The notes below the pieces were generated by a model. That model saw only the letters and a list, made by a program, of their open reading frames with translations, was not told the DNA's origin and did no database searches. From positions 62,001 to 126,000 of the forward strand of contig NZ_JXYA01000011.1 of the NCBI RefSeq assembly GCF_000967655.1: 64,000 nt of DNA, written 5' to 3'. Below are positions 16,524 through 25,445 of the stretch, piece by piece. The stretch comes from Pseudoalteromonas rubra. GTDB lineage: Bacteria; Pseudomonadota; Gammaproteobacteria; Enterobacterales; Alteromonadaceae. The translations under genes and the position numbers were made by a program. Numbering within the stretch: position 1 is the first letter of the stretch; each line of letters opens with the position of its first letter.

Positions 16524-17795
16524 ATGGCGCACATCGTTACTATCCACGCGTATCCAAATAACTATTTGGTGTCTGAACTTTTACGTGTTGCTGATCGCTT
16601 AACCCTGGTCGTACCGCATGGGTTTGACGCGAGCGCGTTGCAAAATGTAGACGAAATTCTGTTTTGCGATTTGGACAATGACGAAGACTTGCTTCGGGAC
16701 ATTCGAGCGCTGCATGCTCGGTGTCCTGTTGAGGCCATCGTGCCGATTTACGAAGGCAGTGTGCTCAGCACTGCCTTGGTGGCGCGGGATTTACAGTTGC
16801 CGCATTGCGCGCTTGATGCTGCCAAAAAGAGCCGTGACAAATATGCCAGCTATCAATGCTGGCATCAGGCAGGTTTACCTGTGCCTTTGACATTTCCCGT
16901 CGGACAGCTCAGCGATCCCGATATGAGCTGGCAATCCCAGTTGCCGTATCCGGTGATAGTTAAGCCGGTTGACGCGATGAGCAGTCAGGGGGTTGTGAAG
17001 GTCAGTTCAGATCAGGCGTTTTTGGCGGCTGTTGAGCAAATTACGCAACATATTGGCCTGCAATCACGTGGTTTTGAACGCAGCTTATATAAGTTTGGTC
17101 AATTTGAACTGCCCCTTATCGTACAGGAATTTTGCCCGGGTGAAGAGCTGGGGATCGACTTGTATGTGGATGGAGATACTGAGGTGCTGTTGGGGGTTTT
17201 TCAAAAAGCCAACGCACAAGGCCCGTATTTTCCTGAGTCTATGTCAGTGTCTCCCAGCAACTTTGAGCCCGCTCTGGAGCAGGCCTTGTTTGAACTGGCT
17301 GCACAAGCCGTGCGGGCATTGGGGCTTACCTGTGGCGTTGCGCATGTTGAAATTCGCATGACAGACAGCGGCCCGAAAATCCTGGAAGCAGGCCTGAGAC
17401 CGGGTGGTGCTTATACGGCCGCTGCCATTGCCCTGTTACTGGGCGTCAGCTCGCTGGAATTGCAGGCGCGTTTATACCTGGGTTTGTCTGTCGAATTACC
17501 AGAGCGAACCAATATCGGTGCCGTGTTATATGGTGGGGTTTTGTATCCAGACTCCGGCACATTGACCGGGATTGAAGGGTTGGAGGTGTTTGAGCAGCTG
17601 AGTGGAGTGAAAGAAGTGAAGCAACTGAATCAGGTTGGAGATGTTGTCAGAGCCATGCCTAATTCCGCCCAGCCTCACCTTTTATATTACCTGTTGTCGT
17701 CGGCGACACGAGAGGACGCTTTGCAGATACACGAGCGTATTCAGAGTCAGGTGCGTCCAATCATCTTGCCTGATAGCGACCGGATCAGCGCTTAA
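16524..17795 (+). CDS. ATP-grasp ligase
   Basis: A 423-residue enzyme from ATG 16524, one base after the radical SAM stop. Features of the carbamoyl-phosphate-synthase/biotin-carboxylase-like ATP-grasp fold are present: PYPVIVKPVDAMSSQGV (phosphate-binding loop), VQEFCPGEELGIDLYV, and the metal-binding C-terminal CGVAHVEIRMT to ILEAGLRPGG. Such enzymes activate a carboxylate as acyl phosphate and join it to an amine, thiol or other nucleophile. Here it is the best candidate for the condensation step, joining two small building blocks without an NRPS. The substrates are unknown. Confidence 0.87.
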   Translation: MAHIVTIHAYPNNYLVSELLRVADRLTLVVPHGFDASALQNVDEILFCDLDNDEDLLRDIRALHARCPVEAIVPIYEGSVLSTALVARDLQLPHCALDAAKKSRDKYASYQCWHQAGLPVPLTFPVGQLSDPDMSWQSQLPYPVIVKPVDAMSSQGVVKVSSDQAFLAAVEQITQHIGLQSRGFERSLYKFGQFELPLIVQEFCPGEELGIDLYVDGDTEVLLGVFQKANAQGPYFPESMSVSPSNFEPALEQALFELAAQAVRALGLTCGVAHVEIRMTDSGPKILEAGLRPGGAYTAAAIALLLGVSSLELQARLYLGLSVELPERTNIGAVLYGGVLYPDSGTLTGIEGLEVFEQLSGVKEVKQLNQVGDVVRAMPNSAQPHLLYYLLSSATREDALQIHERIQSQVRPIILPDSDRISA

Positions 17796-17822
17796 TATAT
17801 TAATAGAAGGATCAAAGCATAA

Positions 17823-18344
17823 ATGAACATTCGTTTACTCAAGGTTTTCGTGGTTGCAATGTTGGCACTGTGGAGCTCGCTGACATTTTTAGAAAACGTG
17901 GTTAGCTACTCTTTGCATAAGGGGCAGGTTGCCGACGTGATGGCGATGGGCAACATACCTGACGTGTTTTTGTCTGCGCGTCCTTTTGTCAGGGAGCTGA
18001 GCCCTGATCTGGCGCTGCTTGGCATCATGATCGGTAAGTTTATTGCTGCTGTCTGCTTTGTGCTGGCAACGGCAAAAATGTGGTCTGCAAGAAACAATGC
18101 CCAGGCATTTAAGCATGCCAAACAATACGTACTGGCGGGGGCGGTGTTTGTCAGTGTTATGCTCTTTACTATGTTCTTTATTTTCGCCGATATTGTTTAC
18201 ATGATCTGGTTGCAAGGCGCTGAAGCCGCCATGGTGCAGCAGTATGCGTTCATGTATATCCTGGCTATTTCGGCACTCACTATGATGGTGATGCAGAATG
18301 AAGACGACAACATGCAACTGACTGGTGGAGAAAGACATGGCTAA
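17823..18344 (+). CDS. Small four-helix membrane protein, possibly DUF2165-like
   Basis: A 173-residue integral membrane protein with predicted helices near residues 5-23, 62-82, 97-122 and 138-157. The first helix (VVAMLALWSSLTFLENVVSY) and general layout resemble DUF2165 proteins, but I hold that family call with moderate confidence. An AGAAGGA site precedes the ATG. The gene overlaps the decarboxylase gene by 8 bp, which points to translational coupling. It may anchor that enzyme to the membrane, aid transport, or give immunity. No catalytic motif is visible. Confidence 0.72.
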   Translation: MNIRLLKVFVVAMLALWSSLTFLENVVSYSLHKGQVADVMAMGNIPDVFLSARPFVRELSPDLALLGIMIGKFIAAVCFVLATAKMWSARNNAQAFKHAKQYVLAGAVFVSVMLFTMFFIFADIVYMIWLQGAEAAMVQQYAFMYILAISALTMMVMQNEDDNMQLTGGERHG

Positions 18345-19566
18345 TTCAGCTCTTCTTGACCAGTTGGACAGTGTACTTGCCCATTACCGGAACACTCATG
18401 ACGATGTCGAAGATGTCGTCTGGGAGGTGATGGATGAACTCAAGTGGATGCTGGTCGAAAACGATTCGTTCAGGTTCGCAGTGAGTAATGCATTGAGCTG
18501 CGCAATAGCCAGCTCCTATGGGTGGCCCGAGTCACCCTTACACACTGCGCAGCACAGTTCCTCACTGTGGATTTGGCGAGAAAAAGAGGCTGTTGATTTC
18601 TTCACATTTTTTATCGCGTTTTTGGTCAATATCCCAACGCCACAGAGCAGCGTGTTGTTTTATCTGTGTCTCTATGGCCTGTTTCACCAAAACCCGGCCG
18701 CATCCGAACTCTTCTGTCAGGGGGAGGGGTTGCAGTGGAGCCACCGTTTTATCCGCGCCAGAGGCCGGTTTATGGACAGCTCTGCATCCTGGTCGATAGA
18801 GTGCCAAGCGGTGTGGCGAAAGGCGATGGGTGAGCAGTCCTGGCAGCGCTTTGCTATTCCCGCGAATGGGTTTGAAAGTTACAACCAGTTCTTCACCCGC
18901 GAGCTTCGCGACCCCATTCAGCCAGCCAGTGACGAGGAAAGCCATTATATTGCGCCTTGTGATGGCATCGTGAATGTCGTTAATCAAAACCTTGGCCCTT
19001 TCTCTCAGTTGGGTACTAAATTTGAAACGTCGCTGGATGTGACCACCTTGCTGTATGGCAGTGAGCACAGTGAGGCTTTCTACGGGGGGACTGCAACCTC
19101 AACGGTGTTACTGCCTACAGACTATCACCACATTCATGCCCCCATCAGTGGCACGATTGTCGAATCTCGCCTGGTCGGTTGTGACAGTGGCGTGGTGTTC
19201 GGCATGTCCGGGCAGTTTGAGCGGTTTTACAACGACGGTAATGTTGGCGGTTACAAAACGCATTATGGCGCATTTGGCGTGTACCACCGTTACTACATCA
19301 TTATTGAAAACCCGGTGTATGGCAAAGTGGCGCTGATAGCAATTGGTCTTGACGATGTGAACTCGATTGTTTTTAAGGATCACGGTCGCACCCAGTCTTT
19401 GGCTGATGATCCCCCATTTCCAGTGGGCAGTACCGTGCAGGCCGGGCAAAAGCTGGCATGCTTTCAGTACGGTGGTTCAACCGTGTTGACCTTGTTTCAA
19501 CAAGGCGTATACCCCGCTATTCGAGTTAAGCAAGGTGCATCGTTAGGCGCGCTGAGTCCGATCTGA
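18337..19566 (+). CDS. Phosphatidylserine-decarboxylase-family pyruvoyl enzyme, PsiD-like
   Basis: About 409 residues from ATG 18337 (GGTGGAG site upstream). The C-terminal 220 residues are a typical PSD catalytic domain: NQFFTRELRDPIQP, IAPCDGIV with the processing Asp, TDYHHIHAPISGTI, and the self-cleavage motif YGGST, where Ser381 would become the pyruvoyl cofactor. An additional N-terminal region of about 160 residues matches the layout of fungal PsiD tryptophan decarboxylase rather than that of housekeeping Psd. The setting also argues against phospholipid synthesis. Decarboxylation of a free or modified amino acid is therefore likely; which one is not visible. The gene ends the enzymatic part of the operon and is followed by an RND pump. 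Confidence 0.85.
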   Translation: MANSALLDQLDSVLAHYRNTHDDVEDVVWEVMDELKWMLVENDSFRFAVSNALSCAIASSYGWPESPLHTAQHSSSLWIWREKEAVDFFTFFIAFLVNIPTPQSSVLFYLCLYGLFHQNPAASELFCQGEGLQWSHRFIRARGRFMDSSASWSIECQAVWRKAMGEQSWQRFAIPANGFESYNQFFTRELRDPIQPASDEESHYIAPCDGIVNVVNQNLGPFSQLGTKFETSLDVTTLLYGSEHSEAFYGGTATSTVLLPTDYHHIHAPISGTIVESRLVGCDSGVVFGMSGQFERFYNDGNVGGYKTHYGAFGVYHRYYIIIENPVYGKVALIAIGLDDVNSIVFKDHGRTQSLADDPPFPVGSTVQAGQKLACFQYGGSTVLTLFQQGVYPAIRVKQGASLGALSPI

Positions 19567-19627
19567 GTTGTCCAGTATTGGAGCCGATCACATTTCATAC
19601 TAATTTTACTTATGAGAGAGTCTATTT

Positions 19628-20725
19628 ATGGTCATTAAACGTTGGCTGCTCACACTGATCGCGTGCGCATGTGTTGTGGGTTCCCTGACCACATTCAAAG
19701 TACTACAAATACAGCAAGCCATTGCTTATGCTGAGTCTTTTCCTGAACCTTCGGCGACAGTAGAAGCGGTTAAACCTGTCTCCAGAATGTTACAGCACAG
19801 AATTGAAACCATTGGCGAAGTTATCACGCCGCAAACGATTGAGTTGCGCAATGAATTGGAAGGGCGTGTGGTTGCTGTGAACTTTGATTCTGGTCAGAAA
19901 GTCAAAGCTGGGCAGGTGTTACTGCGTCAGGATACGTCAGAGGAGCGCGCGCAGCTGGCGGCATTACGCGCGAAATCCAAACTGGCGAAAGCAAAACTGG
20001 AACGTACCAAGCGGCTGGCCGAACAGAACACAGCCAGTGCCGACCGGTTAGATAATGACCGCAGCGAATACCTGGTTATCCTTGCCGAAATCGAGGCGCT
20101 ACAAACGCGCATTGAACGCAAGACCCTGGTTGCCCCATTTGATGCAACCGTTGGCTTGCATGAGCTGGCAGTCGGTGAGCTATTGTCTGCCAATACCCAT
20201 ATTACCACTTTGGTTGGGGCGCAGGATTACGTCTGGGTTGACTTTAAAGTGCCCTACAGAAGTACAGATCAGTTTGCTGAGCGCAAAGTCTGGGTCGAAT
20301 TTACCGATGGCCGGCAAACACACGCTGAGGTGATTGCTAAAGAAACATTGTTGTCTGAGTTTTCCAGAACACAAAAGTATCGTGCCAGGTTACCTGGGGT
20401 GCTGCCAGCAAATACGCCACTGAGAGTATTTGTCCCGCTGGGAGAGCCAACCAGTGAGCTTTATGTACCGAGCAGTGCGGTATTGCAAGATGGCATGGGC
20501 CATTATGTGTATAAGCTCGAAGGTGAGCAGGCACAGAACCAATACCGGGCAGTTCGCCAGCCTGTGACACTGATACGCAGTGAGCAGGAGCTGGCGGTGA
20601 TCAGTGCCGGCGCAGATCTCAATGAAGCGCACCTGATAGCGGCCAATGGGGCTTTCAAACTGCAAGAGCAGTTGCTGGTGTTTGTCTCTGAGCGTGAAAC
20701 CGGCAAAGGGGCAAATCAGTTATGA
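19628..20725 (+). CDS. RND efflux periplasmic adaptor (membrane fusion protein)
   Basis: A 365-residue adaptor with an N-terminal signal/anchor (WLLTLIACACVVGSL). A split lipoyl-type domain (GRVVAVNFDSGQKVKAGQVLLRQD and VAPFDATVGLHELAVGELL) flanks an alpha-helical hairpin at about residues 100-150. Beta-barrel and membrane-proximal domains follow. It bridges the inner-membrane pump to an outer-membrane channel. A GAGAGAG-like site precedes the ATG, the stop overlaps the next start (ATGA), and no TolC-like gene follows, so a chromosomal TolC is presumably shared. The operon position suggests export of the pathway product. Confidence 0.9.
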   Translation: MVIKRWLLTLIACACVVGSLTTFKVLQIQQAIAYAESFPEPSATVEAVKPVSRMLQHRIETIGEVITPQTIELRNELEGRVVAVNFDSGQKVKAGQVLLRQDTSEERAQLAALRAKSKLAKAKLERTKRLAEQNTASADRLDNDRSEYLVILAEIEALQTRIERKTLVAPFDATVGLHELAVGELLSANTHITTLVGAQDYVWVDFKVPYRSTDQFAERKVWVEFTDGRQTHAEVIAKETLLSEFSRTQKYRARLPGVLPANTPLRVFVPLGEPTSELYVPSSAVLQDGMGHYVYKLEGEQAQNQYRAVRQPVTLIRSEQELAVISAGADLNEAHLIAANGAFKLQEQLLVFVSERETGKGANQL

Positions 20726-23700
20726 TGAATACTCAAAAGCGGTTTGTCGATGTGTTTGTCAGGCGGCCCATCTTGGCCGTGGTGCTGTCATTATTATTAC
20801 TGCTGCTGGGGCTGCGTGCGGGGGTAGAACTGCCTATCTCGCAGTATCCTCAGGTAGAAAGTTCCTCTTTGGTTGTGACCACCACTTATGTGGGCGCCTC
20901 AGCTGAGGTGGTTGAGGGCTTCATTAGTGCGCCGATTGAGCGGGTGGCTATGACACTGCCGGGTGTGGATTATGTCGATGCCAAAACGGTTGAGGGGCTC
21001 AGTACCGTGACAGCCTGGATGAAGCTGAACGAGGACAGTTCCACGGCTCTGGCTGAGTTAGCTTCGCGGTTAGATCAAATCAAATATGAGCTACCACAGG
21101 GAGCGGAAGATCCGGTTGTCAATGTTGTGCGAGCAGACCGGCCTGCGGCGGTATTTTATCTCGATGTGGTCACCGATCATTACTCACGCGCCGAAGTAAC
21201 GGATTATCTCACCCGATATGTAAACCCCTCACTGGCGTCTATTGAAGGCGTGCAACGCATTGGCCTGGAAGGGGGCCGTAAGCCTGCGATGCGAGTCTGG
21301 CTTGATCCATCAAAAATGCTGGCCTTTAACATCAGTGCAGAAGACATCAACAGCGCGTTGCAACGCAACAATGTGATCTCGACCCTGGGGCAAAGCAAAA
21401 ACCAACAACGCCGCATTAATATTCTTGCCAATACAACGCTCACCAGCGCACGCGAGTTTGAACAGATGGTGATCCGTGAGCATGAGAATGCGCTGGTGCG
21501 TCTGGCCGATGTCGCAACGGTTGAGCTGGGCGAAGAGGAAGGGGCGCTGAATGCGCGTCAAACACAAAGTGATGCGGTGTATATTTCTGTGTGGCCCTTG
21601 CCGGGTGCGAATGAATTGGCAATTGGCAATGCGTTATACGACCAGATTGAAGAAATCAATCAGACGTTGCCCAGCGGGCTGGAGATCCGCATTGGTTTTG
21701 ATGGCACCTTATTTATGCGCGATGCCATCAATGAGATATTCATCACGCTCGTTGAAACCATCCTGCTGGTAGGCGTTGTGGTTCTGCTTTTGATGGGCTC
21801 CTTTCGCACCGCAGTTGTGCCGCTTATTACCATCCCCATTTCTATTTGTGGCGCGGTAGCTGCGATGTATTTAATGGGTTTCTCGCTCAACTTACTGACC
21901 ATTCTGGCAATCGTACTGAGCGTGGGCTTGGTTGTGGATGATGCCATTGTCATGGTCGAAAATGTCTCCCGATATATGAGTCAGGGGGTGCCTCGCATGC
22001 AAGCCGCGTTAATGAGTGCCCGCCAGTTACTCAATCCCATCATCGCGATGACCATTACTTTAGCCGTGGTTTATGCGCCTATCGGGTTTTTATCCGGGCT
22101 GACCGGTGTGCTGTTTAAAGAGTTTGCGTTTACTCTGTCTATCTCCGTGATTATTTCGGGCCTGGTCGCATTGACCTTGTCGCCCGTACTGAGCGCATAT
22201 GTCTGTGCGCCCGGTGGTAAGGAAAGCTATTTGACACTGCGTGTGAACCGCTTGTTTGCTCGTCTGACGAATCGCTATAGCAAGATGCTGAATGTCGTTT
22301 TTAAATGGGATGTGCAGATCTTGTTTGGTGGCGTCATTATTGCGCTGCTGGTGGTGCCTTTCTATATGTTTTCTCACAAAGAGCTGGCGCCCATCGAGGA
22401 CCAAAGCAGTATCAATATTATCTTTGAAGCTGCGGGGGACTCGTCGCTGGAGTACACCACGGATTATATGCAGGACGTGACAGCGAGTATGATGCAGGTG
22501 CCTGGCGCCAAATCCATGTGGCAACTGATTGGCCCTGGAGGCGGGTTCGGCGGTATTGAGTTCGTGGACTTTGCTGATCGCGACATGGCTGTACAGGACA
22601 TGCTTGAGGATATCTATATCAGCGCGTCACAAGTCACAGGGCTGACGGTATTTCCGGTGCTGTTTCCCGCGCTACCCACTGCCGGTAACTTTGATGTTGA
22701 GCTGGTGGTACAGTCCGGCGACTCCCGGGAAGAAATGCTCGAATATGTGCACAAAATGATTGGCGCGGCATATCAAAGCGGCCAGTTCCTGTTTGTCGAT
22801 ACCGATCTGAAAATAGACTTGCCACAGGTGGAGCTGAAACTAAACCGCGAGCGTATTGCCGATTTGGGCATGGATATCGCCGATGTGAGCCAGCAGCTGG
22901 GGGTGTTAATGTCGGGCGATCACGTTAATCATTTTGAGCTGGCGGGCAAAGCATATCGCGTTATTCCCATGATAGAAGGCCATGCGCGACAATCGCCGGA
23001 ATCACTGCTGGCGCTCCATCTGCGTGCTCCATCGGGTGAGCTTATTCCCGTGTCTATGATAGCGGATATCGAGCATGTTGTTGCACCACGCGCGCTGGGT
23101 AAGTTTCAGCAGCAAAATGCGTTCAGGATCTTCGCAGGGTTAGTGCCCGGTACCACCAAAGAGCAGGGGCTGGCGACCCTGGAGGAAGCAGCTAAAGGCC
23201 TGTTGCCAGAGACGTATAGCATTGATTATGCGGGAGAGTCTCGTCAGTTAAGGCAAGAGGGCAATACCTTGTTTGGGGTATTATTGTTGGCCTTGCTGTT
23301 TGTGTATTTTGTCTTGTCGGTACAATTTAACAGCTTCCGGGATCCTCTGATTGTGCTCATCGGCTCTGTGCCGTTGGCTTTGTCGGGTGCTATGCTGTTT
23401 CCTTTCCTTGGGCTGACCACCATTAATATTTACTCGCAGATCGGGTTGATCACCCTGGTTGGCCTTATTGCGAAAAATGCCATCCTGATCATTGAGTTTG
23501 CCAATCAGTTGCAGCGTGCCGGTAAGGCAAAAGCCGATGCCATTGTTGAAGCCGCCAATACGCGTTTGCGACCTGTGTTGATGACCACCGCTGCAACGGT
23601 GCTGGGTCACTTCCCGCTGGTGCTGGTATCTGGCCCGGGAGCTGAAGCACGTAACAGTATTGGTATCATCCTGGTGTTTGGCATGCTGATAGGCACCATC

Positions 23701-23814
23701 TTTACCTTGTTTGTGTTGCCATGTGTCTACCGGCGTCTGGCTGAAAACCACCATGCCGCTGAGGATGCGGAGTTTGGGGGCACTGAGAAAACGCAAGGGC
23801 TGGCAAGTGCCTAG
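20722..23814 (+). CDS. RND efflux pump, AcrB/MexB family
   Basis: A 1030-residue inner-membrane transporter of the family's normal length. The fourth transmembrane helix has the proton-relay pair Asp406-Asp407 (GLVVDDAIVMVEN). Twelve helices with two large periplasmic loops are apparent from the hydrophobic clusters near 10-30, 335-550 and 850-1010. It overlaps the adaptor gene by 4 bp. Pumps of the HAE-1 group expel amphiphilic compounds. Its place at the end of the second biosynthetic operon suggests self-protection or product secretion, but general drug efflux is possible. Confidence 0.93.
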   Translation: MMNTQKRFVDVFVRRPILAVVLSLLLLLLGLRAGVELPISQYPQVESSSLVVTTTYVGASAEVVEGFISAPIERVAMTLPGVDYVDAKTVEGLSTVTAWMKLNEDSSTALAELASRLDQIKYELPQGAEDPVVNVVRADRPAAVFYLDVVTDHYSRAEVTDYLTRYVNPSLASIEGVQRIGLEGGRKPAMRVWLDPSKMLAFNISAEDINSALQRNNVISTLGQSKNQQRRINILANTTLTSAREFEQMVIREHENALVRLADVATVELGEEEGALNARQTQSDAVYISVWPLPGANELAIGNALYDQIEEINQTLPSGLEIRIGFDGTLFMRDAINEIFITLVETILLVGVVVLLLMGSFRTAVVPLITIPISICGAVAAMYLMGFSLNLLTILAIVLSVGLVVDDAIVMVENVSRYMSQGVPRMQAALMSARQLLNPIIAMTITLAVVYAPIGFLSGLTGVLFKEFAFTLSISVIISGLVALTLSPVLSAYVCAPGGKESYLTLRVNRLFARLTNRYSKMLNVVFKWDVQILFGGVIIALLVVPFYMFSHKELAPIEDQSSINIIFEAAGDSSLEYTTDYMQDVTASMMQVPGAKSMWQLIGPGGGFGGIEFVDFADRDMAVQDMLEDIYISASQVTGLTVFPVLFPALPTAGNFDVELVVQSGDSREEMLEYVHKMIGAAYQSGQFLFVDTDLKIDLPQVELKLNRERIADLGMDIADVSQQLGVLMSGDHVNHFELAGKAYRVIPMIEGHARQSPESLLALHLRAPSGELIPVSMIADIEHVVAPRALGKFQQQNAFRIFAGLVPGTTKEQGLATLEEAAKGLLPETYSIDYAGESRQLRQEGNTLFGVLLLALLFVYFVLSVQFNSFRDPLIVLIGSVPLALSGAMLFPFLGLTTINIYSQIGLITLVGLIAKNAILIIEFANQLQRAGKAKADAIVEAANTRLRPVLMTTAATVLGHFPLVLVSGPGAEARNSIGIILVFGMLIGTIFTLFVLPCVYRRLAENHHAAEDAEFGGTEKTQGLASA

Positions 23815-23891
23815 TAATCACTGCCACTGATTTTGCCGATAGGGATCTGCCGCAGTGATGCTGTCGGCAGATCCCATTTAAGCCAATCCCA

Positions 23892-23923
23892 GAGTAACTC
23901 GTGAGTAACTCATGAGTTACTCA
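23892..23923. repeat. Perfect 22-bp palindrome plus extra half-site between convergent genes
   Basis: The motif GAGTAACTC occurs at 23892 and 23903 in direct orientation with 11-bp spacing, then inverted (GAGTTACTC) at 23914. Positions 23902-23923 are a perfect palindrome. It lies between the RND stop and the MFS stop (minus strand). It has no T tract, so a protein-binding site or bidirectional hairpin is as likely as a terminator. Confidence 0.6.
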
Positions 23924-23940
23924 GCCCCTCTTTGCTCGCC

Positions 23941-25302
23941 TTACTTATCGTGTGCTGCACCTTGTTTATTATTGTCTTCCGGTTGCGGTACATCATCGGG
24001 CTCTTGTTCCGCTGGATCGTAGTCACGGGGCTGGGTGTCGCCCACTTCATCTTCATCCACAACCAGCATTTGTTCATGTGCTGTGGTTTCTTCAATCCGC
24101 GGGTCCATGGTGGCGGCCAGCGGTGAGTTAGTGACATCGGAGGTGCCCACCACGTAGTCGCTTGGTTCGGGGCGCTCGGCTTTTTGTCGTGAGTTGATGT
24201 ACGTGAGCAGGGTAAACATCAGCACCGTGAGCAGCGCAATCGAGGCATACAGCGCCTGATGACCAAAGGCGGCCATCAGCTGGGCATTGACCGCAGAGCC
24301 AAGCGCTGCACCGCCACCAAAGGCGACCAGCAGCGCCGAAGAAACGCCAACCCTGTCTTCGTCATCAACACGCGAGTTTGCCAGCGCAGATGACAACGGA
24401 TATAAGGTAAACGCAAACAGACCAAAGATAAAACTCAACACATAGGCGGTTTGCTGCGAAGCAGGCAATAAAAACAGCAGCAGGCTCACCATACCAATGA
24501 TCACCGCGTTGCTGCGCAGCAAAATACTACGGCGGATCTTGTCTGAAATGATACCCATCGGCCATTGTGCCAGTAGCCCGGCAAAAATGGTGATCGACAT
24601 AAACAGGGCGATTTCTTCTGCGTTAAAGCCTGAAGAATGCGCGAAGGTCGGTGCAAGGCCATAAAAGCTGCCGTTGATGATCCCGGCAAACAGAATGGCA
24701 GTCATTGACTGGGGCACCTTACGGATGTAACTAAATAGGCTGACCTGAATGGGTTTGAGTGGCTTGGGGTGGATCCTGCGGGTAGTTGAAATCGGAATGA
24801 TCCCGACCGACAGCGCCATACAAACCAAAAACAACGGTGCGTAGCCCAACTCTGGAAAGTGCGACAGCGCATATTGCCCCGCCACCATGCCCAGATATGA
24901 GGTGATCATGTAAAAAGAGAACACCCGGCCACGGGATTCCGGTGCTGCCTGCTCGTTCAGCCAACTTTCGAGCACCATGAAGTTACACATCATCCCGAGC
25001 CCGACAATTAAGCGCAGCGCCAGCCAGATATAAATATTATCGCTCACCCCGTGGGCAGCCACACAGGCGGTGACCGCCGCGGTGCTGGCTGCAAAGGTGC
25101 GGATGTGCCCCACCGATTTGATCAGGTGATAACCCAGTTTAGAGCCCAGTAACAGGCCCAGGTAATAACACGAAGTCAGCAAGCCTATCCAGAAGGTCGA
25201 GACCCCTTGCTTGCCCAGATATAAAGCCAGATAGGTGGTCAGTAAACCTGTACCACCGATCAAAAACAGGTTGGTAAAATAGAGCGACGGGAATGATTTC
25301 AT
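23941..25302 (-). CDS. MFS transporter (YcaD-like) with acidic C-terminal tail
   Basis: A 453-residue permease with 12 predicted helices. The order and motifs (GLLTTYLALYLGKQGVSTFWIGLL, YYLGLLLGSKLGYHLIK, ESWLNEQAAPESRGRVFSFYM) resemble the YcaD branch of the major facilitator superfamily, whose substrates are poorly known. After the last helix (about residue 385) comes a hydrophilic tail of about 65 residues rich in Asp, Glu, Gln and Pro, which is longer than usual and probably cytoplasmic. It is transcribed toward the RND operon and downstream of the MBL gene on the same strand, separated by about 140 bp. No evidence ties it to either biosynthetic cluster. Confidence 0.85.
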   Translation of the reverse strand: MKSFPSLYFTNLFLIGGTGLLTTYLALYLGKQGVSTFWIGLLTSCYYLGLLLGSKLGYHLIKSVGHIRTFAASTAAVTACVAAHGVSDNIYIWLALRLIVGLGMMCNFMVLESWLNEQAAPESRGRVFSFYMITSYLGMVAGQYALSHFPELGYAPLFLVCMALSVGIIPISTTRRIHPKPLKPIQVSLFSYIRKVPQSMTAILFAGIINGSFYGLAPTFAHSSGFNAEEIALFMSITIFAGLLAQWPMGIISDKIRRSILLRSNAVIIGMVSLLLFLLPASQQTAYVLSFIFGLFAFTLYPLSSALANSRVDDEDRVGVSSALLVAFGGGAALGSAVNAQLMAAFGHQALYASIALLTVLMFTLLTYINSRQKAERPEPSDYVVGTSDVTNSPLAATMDPRIEETTAHEQMLVVDEDEVGDTQPRDYDPAEQEPDDVPQPEDNNKQGAAHDK

Positions 25303-25445
25303 TTGATTATTATTTATACGCCAATACAGTCACATAGTAGATGAACAATGGCGCTTTGACTAGCAAACTTTAGGTCAGAAAGGGTGAGTACCTGCGCATT
25401 AGCGTCGGGTCAGCGGGGGCACCGGCCCCCAACACAATGACACTC

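Noticed and set aside
25415..25430. GGGGG/CCCCC hairpin near the MBL stop as a terminator
   Set aside because: Only a 5-bp stem and no T run on either strand.
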